Made by a program: the position numbers and the translations under genes. Below are positions 32,228 to 40,721 of a stretch of DNA of 45,150 nucleotides, in pieces; positions within the stretch are counted from its first letter, which is position 1, and the number at the start of each line of letters is the position of its first letter. Source of the stretch: CALGLS01 sp047626155 (GTDB lineage Bacteria; Bacteroidota; Bacteroidia; Chitinophagales; Saprospiraceae); assembly GCA_047626155.1 (NCBI GenBank), contig JBLHRR010000026.1, positions 1 to 45,150 of the forward strand. Direction: 5' to 3'. A model generated the notes under the pieces. The model searched no databases. It saw only the letters and a program-made list of their open reading frames with translations, and was not told where the DNA came from.

Positions 32228-34243
32228 TTAAAGAATCGTGACGCTTTCTATAACATCGTCCTGTTCTATCTGGTGAACTACGTCCATTCCCTCTATTACG
32301 CGTGCAAAAATAGTATAATTTCCGTCTAAATGTGGTGTTGGAGAGTGTGTAATGAAAAATTGGGTACACTCCGTATGATTTCCGGCAGAAGCCATTCCCA
32401 TCAAACCACCTTGATCGAAATAAACAGGAGGGAGTTCGGAGCGGATGGTATAATCCAATGCACCAAAACCGTCTCCTCTTGGGCAGCCACCCTGAATGAC
32501 AAAATTAGAGACCACCCGATGGAAATTTTTACCATTGAAAAAGCCATTCTTACTAAGTTGTACAAAATTCACAACTGTGCCTGGCGCTACATCTCTTAAC
32601 AATTCCAGCGTAATGATTCCTTTCTCCGTTTTCAATTCGGCCTTTGCTTTTTTATTAATTCCTTTAAATATTTCCCAGTCAATTGGATGATTATAAGGAA
32701 CTACATAGGCTTCGTTATCCTCTTTACCTTCAAAAAAGGCTATTGTTTTTTTCAATTCATTATAAGTTTCCACTTCACGAGGAAGAGATAATTTCTCTAG
32801 GGTCAGCTTCAAAAAGTCAAGGCTATCCAAATAGCTTTTAAAGTCCAACTCAGGTTCGCGTAAAACGTCGGCAGCAACAGCAGTCATAGCGGGATCTCTT
32901 TTTATAATCACTTCTTCAAAAGCATCAGCTAATTCTTTCTTTACTTTCTTTGATCCGTTGGTTCCGAAGAAACGAACGAATTCCGGATCTCGGGCAATCT
33001 TTGCCAATGCTCCTACACTTGCCATACGAATGATGGCTTCTTCCCCATCAAAATTCTGATCTTTAATGAATCGGTAATTCCAGTTATATTCTGCCAGTGC
33101 ATCTAGTGCTGCCGCTTTCTGATATGGATTATTAGCTGTTGCTAAAACTTGTTTGATCTCCCGATTTACCGAAAACTTCGAGACTTCAAAATAGGTTGGC
33201 ATAAATTTATTTGTCGCCTTATACAGGATCATTCGCGTCTGCCAGTGCAAGGTAGTGTCTTTCGCATTCGCCCAATAAAAATTGGCTCCCCTAGGAATTC
33301 CATGCTCAACAAAATAATTAGCGACAGTGCTTGCGACATGTTGATTCTCATCTTCTAACATTGAGGTTACAATTGGCAACACCTCTACATATCCAAAGTT
33401 AGCAAGCGCCCGAATGGCATTACATTTTACCCGGTAGTCTTTTTCAATATTCAATCTATTCTGAATCGCATTGAAGGCAACCAGTGATTTTGTTTTCCCC
33501 AAGCCCAATGCTAAAGCCATTCTAATATTCGGATCGACATCCTGGGCCAGTGTCTTTGACAAAGCAACGATAGCCAGACTATCTAAGGTGACGCCTTTTG
33601 CACGAGACAAATAGTTGGCAGCGATCAATCGAACCGACTGCGGATAACCACGACGGACAATAAAATCGACCATCCGATCGGTTCCATTTGAATCAATCAT
33701 TTGGCGCAAAGCGAAATTATAAATACCTCGCGCCTGGCCTTCCAGTAGCAAGGTATCCACTCTCATGTAGGTTTTGATGGTCCCTAAATTCACCAATTGC
33801 TGCTGACTTCCGATTTTTCCAATTGCCTCTAGGATGACTCCATTCAACTCATCGGCAATAGATAAGGTGTCTTTTGTCTGGAAGGCTTTTATCAAAGGTG
33901 ATTCTGCACGTTCTGATCCAATCTGCCCCAAGGCAAAAGCCGCAGCTGTCCGCACGCCAATTACTTCATCGTTAAGTAATTGCACCAGGCTATCAATCGC
34001 TCCTTCTTCTTTATAAGAAGCAAAAGCCATAGCTGCACCGTAACGATAGGTCGGATCAGGGTGATTGAAATAAGCCAGAAGACTGTCGAGTTTTTGCTGG
34101 TCCTGCCAGTTGTATAATTTCACCACCTCTGGGTTGGAAAAATCCCATTGAATGCTTGTCAGTTTTTCCTCCTGAATCGGCCTACATTGACTTAGCAATA
34201 AGAAAAGAGGAAATAGTAATAAGGAGATACGTTTTCGAAACAT
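32228..34243 (-). CDS. HEAT-repeat lipoprotein with C-terminal cyclophilin-type peptidyl-prolyl isomerase domain
   Basis: 671 residues. A lipoprotein signal peptide ends in LLLSQC with acylated Cys20. Residues about 40-480 are HEAT-like helical repeats (YRYGAAMAFASYKEEGAIDSLVQLLND, VGVRTAAAFALGQIGS, PNIRMALALGLGKTKS, VASTVANYFVEHGIP). Residues about 525-671 are a cyclophilin domain: GIITLELLRDVAPGTVVNFVQLSKNGFFNGKNFHRVVSNFVIQGGCPRGDGFG, then GMASAGNHTECTQFFITHSPTPHLDGNYTIFARVIEG, with the catalytic Arg (FHRV) and the QFF motif retained. It is expected to be periplasmic and membrane anchored, with HEAT repeats as the substrate or partner platform. Confidence 0.9.
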   Translation of the reverse strand: MFRKRISLLLFPLFLLLSQCRPIQEEKLTSIQWDFSNPEVVKLYNWQDQQKLDSLLAYFNHPDPTYRYGAAMAFASYKEEGAIDSLVQLLNDEVIGVRTAAAFALGQIGSERAESPLIKAFQTKDTLSIADELNGVILEAIGKIGSQQQLVNLGTIKTYMRVDTLLLEGQARGIYNFALRQMIDSNGTDRMVDFIVRRGYPQSVRLIAANYLSRAKGVTLDSLAIVALSKTLAQDVDPNIRMALALGLGKTKSLVAFNAIQNRLNIEKDYRVKCNAIRALANFGYVEVLPIVTSMLEDENQHVASTVANYFVEHGIPRGANFYWANAKDTTLHWQTRMILYKATNKFMPTYFEVSKFSVNREIKQVLATANNPYQKAAALDALAEYNWNYRFIKDQNFDGEEAIIRMASVGALAKIARDPEFVRFFGTNGSKKVKKELADAFEEVIIKRDPAMTAVAADVLREPELDFKSYLDSLDFLKLTLEKLSLPREVETYNELKKTIAFFEGKEDNEAYVVPYNHPIDWEIFKGINKKAKAELKTEKGIITLELLRDVAPGTVVNFVQLSKNGFFNGKNFHRVVSNFVIQGGCPRGDGFGALDYTIRSELPPVYFDQGGLMGMASAGNHTECTQFFITHSPTPHLDGNYTIFARVIEGMDVVHQIEQDDVIESVTIL

Positions 34244-34310
34244 AGTAGAATGCTATTCGGCAATGAGACTGCCGATTTTAAGTTAATGAGTTGAGTTGTA
34301 AATCAGTTTA

Positions 34311-34357
34311 TTAGTAAGCCTGCCTATCTGACTGTGCCAGCTAGACAGGTCTACTAA
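34311..34357. repeat. Imperfect inverted repeat between two minus-strand genes
   Basis: TTAGTA...CCTGCCTATCTG (34311-34330) faces CAGCTAGACAGG...TACTAA (34338-34357) around ACTGTGC, with two mismatches in the 12-base inner stem. A second weak inverted repeat (around AGATCAG at 34413 and CTGATCT near 34460) follows. No U tract is present, so it is not a classical terminator. Confidence 0.55.
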
Positions 34358-34473
34358 TATATTCTACCAAGGGAATGCCTCGGAAAATTCAATTTAATTA
34401 AATCTTCTTAGCAGATCAGGCTCACATACAAATAAGTGCGTTCGTGCCTGAATCTGATCTGGTATAATGTAAC

Positions 34474-34833
34474 TTATGAAGCGGCATTTTCTCTGGCCTT
34501 CTTGGCTGCAATAAAACTTCTAACAAATGCAACCATAGCCAGTACACCTGTTCCAATTGGAATGATGGTTCTGATTAGTTTAATTGTATCGTCAGCACCA
34601 AGGGCTTTGGGTAACAACCTGCCTACGTACACCAAAAGAACCAAGAGCGTTAACACTACTGCTACGTGAGCAATTACTTTATTTTCTTTCCTCAAACCTC
34701 CGTTAAATAACACTAATACGGCACCAAAGGCCACAGAAATAAAGGCGGTATTGGAGCCAGTGGATAAATAACCCCAAAGCCCCATTGAGATTAATGCGAT
34801 GGCATTGAATAAATTGGCGGAATGTGCTTTCAT
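34474..34833 (-). CDS. Small membrane protein, four predicted helices
   Basis: 119 residues with four hydrophobic segments (about 10-27, 29-46, 52-71 and 88-105) and a basic/Ala-rich end (FIAAKKARENAAS). I recognise no specific motif; the pattern resembles small TMEM14/DUF-type integral membrane proteins with Gly-rich helices (SMGLWGYLSTGS, IIPIGTGVLAMVAF). It lies 54 bases downstream of the penicillin-binding protein gene on the same strand, so cotranscription is possible. Function unknown. Confidence 0.65.
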   Translation of the reverse strand: MKAHSANLFNAIALISMGLWGYLSTGSNTAFISVAFGAVLVLFNGGLRKENKVIAHVAVVLTLLVLLVYVGRLLPKALGADDTIKLIRTIIPIGTGVLAMVAFVRSFIAAKKARENAAS

Positions 34834-34887
34834 GATGTTCTGTTTTGTGATTTGTATTCTTATTGTTACGCGTACTTATAAAAAGAC

Positions 34888-37548
34888 CTAAAAATCTTCA
34901 TCCTCCTGGTCTCCCCCATCAGTATTGGTAGCTGGCTCTCCCCTATCGAAATCGCTATTCCCGAAACCTTCATCTTCTTCAGCTGGTCCGCCGTCTACTT
35001 CTTCTTGTGGAGAAAGACCGCCTCCATAATCGTATTCGTCACAATCTATGACGATACCCAGATCTCCAGAAGGCACATTGAATCGCTTTTTAGCATCATA
35101 GCCCGAGGTAGGATCTGCTTCTAATTTTGTTAAAAACTTAGCGAAAAAAGGTCGGGCCATTCGGGCACCTATACCGTATCGAAGGTCGCGGAAACGAATC
35201 CATCTGTCGTCTCCTCCGACCCAGGTCCCTACAACCAAATCAGCAGATAAGCCCATGAACCAACCATCGACATAATCATTTGTAGTTCCTGTTTTTCCTC
35301 CTAATTCTGATTTTATTTTATTAAACCCGGGAAGGCCTTGACTTACAACTCGCTTCAACATATTAACCATTACATAATTTGTATTAGGATGTAAAGCGAT
35401 TCTTCCTTCGGGGATTTCCCTGTAAATATCGCGGCCGTTTTTGTCTGTAATTCGAGTGATAAAAATCGGCTTATTGTTTCTTCCATTGTTTGCGAAAGTA
35501 GTATAAGCTCCCGTCAACTCCAATACCGTGAGGTCACTTGCTCCGAGGCAAATGGACGGCTGCTTTGGGATCCGGTATTGCCCATTAGAACGAACAACGG
35601 AACTATCCAATCCCATTTTACTAACCAAGCCACGGACATACTCTGTATCTCCTAATTGTTTCATTAGAAAAACAGAAACGGTATTTTTAGAATGCGCCAG
35701 CCCTCTAAATAAGGTATAAGGCTGTCCACTGTACTTTCCATTTGCATTGTTAGGCGTCCAGTCTTGCAACAAACCGAAGTTGCCCTCACCCTTATGAATG
35801 GTATAAGGTAGATCGTAAACCCGGAAACAGGGAGAGATGCCCTGATGCGCAAGAACAGTAGCATAGATAAAGGGTTTGAATGTAGAACCCACTTGTCGAT
35901 CCGAAGTTACGTGATCGTATTGGAAATATTTGTGGTTGATTCCTCCGACCCAGGATTTAACGTGTCCGGTGGAAGGGTCTATTGCTACGGATCCCAATTG
36001 TAAGAACATACTGTGGTACTTAATGGAATCTATTGGCGAAAGAACTGTGTCTTTTTCCATTCGATCGTTATAAGCAAAGACCCTCATTTTTACGGGCTCA
36101 TTAAAACCAGTCTCTACCGCTTTTTTGAATTTCCTCCATTCGCTTTTGAGGTCTTTCCAGTTTTCTGACTTCATCAATCTTCGATATTGGATGGCCAGTC
36201 TGTTACCTACATATTTTTGAGAAACTAGTTTTGCGATCACCCCTTTACTCTTCTCTTCTCTCAACATTCTTTCGATGTCGATATCTCTCAGGTTTTTCAA
36301 TCCATTTTTATCCGTTTGGATTTTTTCGGTAATTTCCGTCAGGTATTTTTTACGAATAGCTGCATAGCGATCCGTTCTTTTGATGGTTCGTTCCATGGCT
36401 CGTTTCCGTGAGCTGTTTTGCAATTCTATTTCTTCTGATTCCCAGTTCGGATCTTCAAAGGTCCAAGGGTCTTTGCCTTTCCAGTGTTTCCAGAAGGTCT
36501 GCTGTAGTTTTTGCATGTGCTCCATCATCGCATCTTCCGCATGTTTTTGGATGACCGGATCGAGGGTGGTGTATACCTTCAAACCGTCGCGGTAGATGTC
36601 GTATTTGGTTCCGTCGGGTTTTCTATTCTCTTCTCTTCCCAGAATTTCTTTTATGGTTTCTCCCAATCGAATTCGGAAGTAGGGAGCGGGGCCATCTGCA
36701 TGTGTTTTTCGATTGAAATTCGACATATCCAGTGGCAGCTGTCGCAATGAATCGTATTCTATTTGGGAAATCATCCCGTTGTTTTTCATTTGATAGAGCA
36801 CTACCATTCGGCGATGCTCTGTCGTATCAGGTCTTCTGATCGGATTGAACAAGGATGGATTTTTCAACATACCTACGAGAACGGCTGCTTCTTCTATGCT
36901 CAAAGAATCTTGTCCTTTTGCAAAATAAATTTCAGAAGCCGCTTTAATACCATAGGCGTCGTAGAGGAAACTGAATTTGTTTAAATACATCGCAATGATC
37001 TCTTCCTTAGTATAACTTCTTTCCAGTTTAACCGCAATAATCCACTCTTTAAATTTCTGAACGACCCGCTGCAAACCAGAGCCTGCTCTTTTGGTGAATA
37101 ACATCTTCGCCAATTGCTGGGTTACGGTACTGGCACCACCCGCACTTTTTTGCCCCATTAAAAAGGTCTTACCAAAAACACGTAACAATGCCTCTCCGTC
37201 GATTCCACTGTGCTGATAAAAGCGTTCATCTTCGGTAGCCACTAAAGCTTGAACTAGGTAAGGAGAAAGTTCTTCGTAAGAGACAGGGATTCTATTTTCT
37301 ACATAATACCGACCTAAGACCTCGCCATTGGCAGCATAAATTTCCGTAGCCAGATTACTCTTAGGGTTTTCGAGTTCTTCGAAAGTAGGGAGGTCTTGAA
37401 AGGAGAAAAAGACGAACATCAGGATGACACTTAATACCCCCGCAATAGTGAGCCACCAAAGTCGCTTCACAACCTTACGATAAGTAGGCTTCCGTCTTTC
37501 GCGGATAACCTTAGCCGAATCGATATTGTCTGATTCCGTATTCTCCAT
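34888..37548 (-). CDS. Class A penicillin-binding protein 1A
   Basis: Bifunctional peptidoglycan synthase of 886 residues. One membrane helix at about 31-50. The glycosyltransferase domain has TEDERFYQHSGID (catalytic Glu106) and GGASTVTQQLAK (138-147). An OB-like/linker region follows (about 280-510), with a very charged helical stretch (380-480). The transpeptidase has the nucleophile motif STFK (Ser555), SKN (620-622) and KTGTTND (Lys752). The last 50 residues are highly acidic and Gly-rich (EEVDGGPAEEDEGFG, DGGDQEDEDF), an unusual tail in the periplasm. A good promoter lies 85-115 bases upstream. Confidence 0.95.
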   Translation of the reverse strand: MENTESDNIDSAKVIRERRKPTYRKVVKRLWWLTIAGVLSVILMFVFFSFQDLPTFEELENPKSNLATEIYAANGEVLGRYYVENRIPVSYEELSPYLVQALVATEDERFYQHSGIDGEALLRVFGKTFLMGQKSAGGASTVTQQLAKMLFTKRAGSGLQRVVQKFKEWIIAVKLERSYTKEEIIAMYLNKFSFLYDAYGIKAASEIYFAKGQDSLSIEEAAVLVGMLKNPSLFNPIRRPDTTEHRRMVVLYQMKNNGMISQIEYDSLRQLPLDMSNFNRKTHADGPAPYFRIRLGETIKEILGREENRKPDGTKYDIYRDGLKVYTTLDPVIQKHAEDAMMEHMQKLQQTFWKHWKGKDPWTFEDPNWESEEIELQNSSRKRAMERTIKRTDRYAAIRKKYLTEITEKIQTDKNGLKNLRDIDIERMLREEKSKGVIAKLVSQKYVGNRLAIQYRRLMKSENWKDLKSEWRKFKKAVETGFNEPVKMRVFAYNDRMEKDTVLSPIDSIKYHSMFLQLGSVAIDPSTGHVKSWVGGINHKYFQYDHVTSDRQVGSTFKPFIYATVLAHQGISPCFRVYDLPYTIHKGEGNFGLLQDWTPNNANGKYSGQPYTLFRGLAHSKNTVSVFLMKQLGDTEYVRGLVSKMGLDSSVVRSNGQYRIPKQPSICLGASDLTVLELTGAYTTFANNGRNNKPIFITRITDKNGRDIYREIPEGRIALHPNTNYVMVNMLKRVVSQGLPGFNKIKSELGGKTGTTNDYVDGWFMGLSADLVVGTWVGGDDRWIRFRDLRYGIGARMARPFFAKFLTKLEADPTSGYDAKKRFNVPSGDLGIVIDCDEYDYGGGLSPQEEVDGGPAEEDEGFGNSDFDRGEPATNTDGGDQEDEDF

Positions 37549-37633
37549 GAATTATAGTTTTTTTCGACCACCTTAGCCAAGTTGAACATTAAAGGCAAGA
37601 AGTGGAGTATAGTATGCTAGTACCCTGTACTAT

Positions 37634-37664
37634 CAAAGTTAAACACTAAGTTAGCTTTTACAAA
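37634..37664 (-). promoter_or_regulatory. Promoter of the penicillin-binding protein gene
   Basis: The minus strand has TTTG (37661-37664), 19 bases, then TAACTTTG (37634-37641), an exact consensus match. It gives a leader of about 80 bases. Confidence 0.8.
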
Positions 37665-37790
37665 CCGCTTGGTGTACCTTTTGCTAAAGTTCTCCTTGAA
37701 AACAGGACAGCAAACATACGAAAATCCTGTAAGATTAATTATATGGTCAACGAAGTGGTTTTGGGACTTTTAATATTTTTTAGTGCCTCT

Positions 37791-38867
37791 TTAAGCTAAG
37801 AGCGCATTATAGCGATGTAAACTTTCACTAATAAGCGGAATCGGGGCGGTAATATTGTACACTGCTTCGCCAGGTCTGGGCACCATCGTGAAATTGATGA
37901 TACCTGCTTCATTCTTTTTATCCTGCTGCATCAGTGCAATGAGCTCCTGAAGTGCTTCTATCGGCGCCCGGCGATTTGGAATCTGCCGTAGCAGGAGTTG
38001 ATATATTTCTTTGAAGTCTTCTTCAGAGAGTCGCTTTTGAGCGAAAGCCAACCAGCTTTCGCAAATCATACCTATAGCGATGGCTTCCCCATGGAGTAAA
38101 GGTTGTGGCGTTTCCAAAGCATGACTTTCCAAAGCGTGGCCAATAGTGTGGCCGAAGTTTAGAATTTTGCGCAAGCCTCTTTCAAATGGGTCCTGACTTA
38201 CTACATTTTGCTTGACGAGCAAAGAACGATGGATCAGGGCTTCCCAATCAACAGTTGTCGTTTTTAAATCGATTTTCTGCAAATCAGCCCAAAGCAATTC
38301 ATCGCCAATCAGTGCATGCTTGATGACTTCGGAATAGCCACTGCGTAGCTCTTCGAATGGTAATGTTTTTAAGAAGTCTGAACAAACAAAAACGGCTTCT
38401 GGGTTTTTAAAAAGTCCGATGGTATTTTTAATTGTTTTGAAATCAACCCCTAGTTTTCCTCCGATGGAAGCATCTACTTGTGATAATAACGTGGTGGGTA
38501 TTTGCACGAAGTACAGGCCGCGTTTGTAGGTCGCCGCACAGAAGCCTGCCATGTCTCCAATGACACCACCGCCCAGATTTATAACAAGTGTTTTACGATC
38601 CAATTGCAAATCCATCATCTGTGTCCAAATCTCCTGACAAGTTTCCAGGGTCTTGTTTTTTTCTCCGGATTTAACTTCAATGGTTGGCCAGTCTGTCGTC
38701 TCTGCATTTTGCTGCAACAAGGGAAGACAATCTCGTTTCGTATTTTCATCTACAACAATGACCTTACGGCCAAAGCGTTCGTCAGAAACAAACGTTTTGA
38801 AGCTATCCCAAAACGCTGTATCTGAACCGATATGAATAAAATAATCATCTAATTCTATAGTCTTCAT
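37791..38867 (-). CDS. aroB: 3-dehydroquinate synthase
   Basis: Second enzyme of the shikimate pathway, converting DAHP to 3-dehydroquinate with NAD+ and a divalent metal. The 358 residues contain SGEKNKTLETCQEIW, NLGGGVIGDMAGFCAATYKRGLYFVQIPTTLLSQVDASIGGKLGVD, SGYSEVIKHALIGD, the metal ligands in the Glu of SEVIKHA and in LNFGHTIGHALE, and LLHGEAIAIGM. Cytoplasmic. A repeat element (copy C) begins ten bases upstream of its ATG, so its leader or promoter is provided by or lies across that repeat. Confidence 0.95.
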   Translation of the reverse strand: MKTIELDDYFIHIGSDTAFWDSFKTFVSDERFGRKVIVVDENTKRDCLPLLQQNAETTDWPTIEVKSGEKNKTLETCQEIWTQMMDLQLDRKTLVINLGGGVIGDMAGFCAATYKRGLYFVQIPTTLLSQVDASIGGKLGVDFKTIKNTIGLFKNPEAVFVCSDFLKTLPFEELRSGYSEVIKHALIGDELLWADLQKIDLKTTTVDWEALIHRSLLVKQNVVSQDPFERGLRKILNFGHTIGHALESHALETPQPLLHGEAIAIGMICESWLAFAQKRLSEEDFKEIYQLLLRQIPNRRAPIEALQELIALMQQDKKNEAGIINFTMVPRPGEAVYNITAPIPLISESLHRYNALLA

Positions 38868-38876
38868 TAACTAATT

Positions 38877-38997
38877 ATTACACAAAAAATAATTTGAATA
38901 CTTCTACACTCATCTGTTTGATCTAAGCTACTCTCCCAAAGGTCGTTACGGCTAGATCAAACAGATGCAAATGCTCAAGTTAATTTTTCGTTGTTAT
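38877..38997 (-). repeat. Large hairpin element, copy C, inverted, with a different stem sequence
   Basis: 121 bases. Left end ATTACACAAAAAATAATTT (38877-38895) and right end AAGTTAATTTTTCGTTGTTAT (38977-38997) are the reversed ends of copies A and B. The stem is CATCTGTTTGATCTA (38911-38925) with TAGATCAAACAGATG (38953-38967), unrelated to the A/B stem, yet the loop again reads AACGACC-nnn-GGGAGAGTAG on the minus strand. The right end supplies the stop codon and last codons of the ABC ATPase gene. Confidence 0.85.
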
Positions 38998-39678
38998 TAA
39001 TTTATCGAGTGCTTCCTGAATTTGTCCGCTGATGTTTTCTTTAAAGGTTGACTTCAAATTTGGAAAATCTTTTGGAAAAACGGTTTTTTCCACTACCCCA
39101 TTATTCAGTACAAAGATGTCATCGCAAAGATGAGTTAATGAGCTGAGTATATGTGAAGAAAGCAGTATTATTTTGTTTTGCTTTTTCAACTTTTGTACAA
39201 TCAGTTCAATTTTCTCTGAAGACTCTACGTCTACACCGTTAAATGGTTCATCCAGAATGAGGATGGGGCGATCAAAAGTCAGCATCCCGAGGAAAGCTAG
39301 TTTCTTTTTCATGCCTGTAGAATAGTTTTCCACCAGTCCATCCAATGGTAAGTCGAAGAGGCTATTCCATTCATCAATGTCAAAGGGCGATTTACCTTGC
39401 GATAGTAGCTCTAGGTATTCTCGTCCTCGTATCCAAGGATAGAAATAATTGTGGGTTTCGAGATAGGCCATGTCCTTGGGGGCGAGGGGTTTTTCGTTGT
39501 AGGTTAGTTCGCCGCTTTGGATTGGTAAGAAGCCGTAGAGAGAATTGAAGAAGGTTGTTTTTCCGCTGCCGTTCAGGCCTAGGATGCCGTGGACGGCGCC
39601 AGGAGAGAAGGTGGCTTCTAGTTTTTTTAGAACGCTGTGCTTGCCATAGGATACTTGGAGGTTTTTTATTTTTAGCAT
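38980..39678 (-). CDS. ABC transporter ATP-binding protein (ABC-2 exporter type)
   Basis: 232-residue cytoplasmic ATPase. Walker A GLNGSGKTT, signature VENYSTGMKKKL, Walker B PILILDEPF and H-loop LLSSHIL are intact; the YSTGMKKKL signature is that of ABC-2/Nod-like exporters. Its ATG lies inside the permease gene, overlapping its last seven bases, so the two are translationally coupled. The last codons (ITTKN and stop) are written by repeat copy C, so the native C-terminus may have been replaced. Substrate unknown. Confidence 0.9.
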   Translation of the reverse strand: MLKIKNLQVSYGKHSVLKKLEATFSPGAVHGILGLNGSGKTTFFNSLYGFLPIQSGELTYNEKPLAPKDMAYLETHNYFYPWIRGREYLELLSQGKSPFDIDEWNSLFDLPLDGLVENYSTGMKKKLAFLGMLTFDRPILILDEPFNGVDVESSEKIELIVQKLKKQNKIILLSSHILSSLTHLCDDIFVLNNGVVEKTVFPKDFPNLKSTFKENISGQIQEALDKLITTKN

Positions 39679-40709
39679 GGTGTGTTTTTTTTTGCGAGCC
39701 CCGGGGTGAATGTAGGGTCGACTCCTCCAGAGTCTTGCTTAGGGGCTTGAACGGAATAGGGTTTATTTTTTTTGCTATAATATAATTTCATATTGTGGTT
39801 TGCTCTTCGATAATAGATCCAAAGGTAAACTAAGGTCCCAGGGGCGAAAAAGGGATTCATTAGAAAGAGCATGAACAGAGCCATTGGTAGTTGGCTATTT
39901 GCTTTTTTTCTTCCAGGATAGTAATGGGCATATTTATAAGCGATGACAAAAGTCAGGAGGCCTGTAGCTATTAGTATAACTGCAATTAGAATGTGCCAGT
40001 AGTTATAATGGAATAACAGAAACAAAATATACAAAGGAGACATTGCAATATGAAACGCGGTTAGCTGTTGGATGATTTTGGTGCGGAGCCATTTCTTTTT
40101 AAGGACAGTCAATTCCAACAGCTCGCGGTTTTCTACGGCGTCGTAAGCTCCGGCTGCCATTAGCATAAACAACAGTACTACAACTGGCATGCTTACCGCA
40201 AACATGGCCGTAAGTAACCCGATGAGGTATAATGGTGCTGCCATCATAAACTCTTTGCGTAAGATACATTTTAATTCAAAGTAACGAGTGGGTATCCAAT
40301 TCAAATTCACTCCTCCTTTGGGTTGGAAGTAACTGGAAAAACCGGCGGGGAGGAAGGCAATCAAGGCTGCACCTCCTTGTAGTATTAAGGGATTGATCCA
40401 GTCTGATAGGGCAAAACCGGCGATCATTGAGAGAGGAAGTACCGCTAAGGAATATTCCATTAAGAATAGCTGCTTGGGCGCATAATTCATTAGACGGAGG
40501 AAGCCTCGATCCTGTCTTCGGGCATGTGCCATTAAGATTAGGCCTATACCAAAGATTCCGATTACTGGTACTCCTGTGAATTGTTCTCGTTCCAACATTC
40601 CTAATACAAATATGATGACCATTGGTGTTACCAATAGGAGTAAGAGCCAACCGACATCACGGAGGGCTCGGTAGGCTTGTTTTAATCGAAATTGAAGTAG
40701 ATAGCGCAT
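39672..40709 (-). CDS. ABC transporter membrane protein with a repeat-derived C-terminal tail
   Basis: 345 residues with about eight to ten hydrophobic segments (for example 20-37, 48-61, 88-103, 160-190, 225-265, 285-305). No clear family signature; it is taken as the membrane partner because its 3' end overlaps the ABC ATPase start. The C-terminal 20 residues include DSGGVDPTFTPG (about residues 325-336), which is the reverse translation of the dispersed 20-mer repeat and its adjacent CCCCGGGG. The frame stays open across the repeat. Repeat copy D lies 13 bases upstream of the start. Confidence 0.8.
   Translation of the reverse strand: MRYLLQFRLKQAYRALRDVGWLLLLLVTPMVIIFVLGMLEREQFTGVPVIGIFGIGLILMAHARRQDRGFLRLMNYAPKQLFLMEYSLAVLPLSMIAGFALSDWINPLILQGGAALIAFLPAGFSSYFQPKGGVNLNWIPTRYFELKCILRKEFMMAAPLYLIGLLTAMFAVSMPVVVLLFMLMAAGAYDAVENRELLELTVLKKKWLRTKIIQQLTAFHIAMSPLYILFLLFHYNYWHILIAVILIATGLLTFVIAYKYAHYYPGRKKANSQLPMALFMLFLMNPFFAPGTLVYLWIYYRRANHNMKLYYSKKNKPYSVQAPKQDSGGVDPTFTPGLAKKNTPC
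39699..39735. repeat. GTCGAC-type repeat element, copy 3, inside the permease reading frame
   Basis: CCCCGGGG (39699-39706) then TGAATGTAG and GGTCGACTCCTCCAGAGTCT (39716-39735). The order matches copies 1 and 2. Here the element is translated on the minus strand. Confidence 0.85.
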
Positions 40710-40721
40710 TAAACATTAAAT

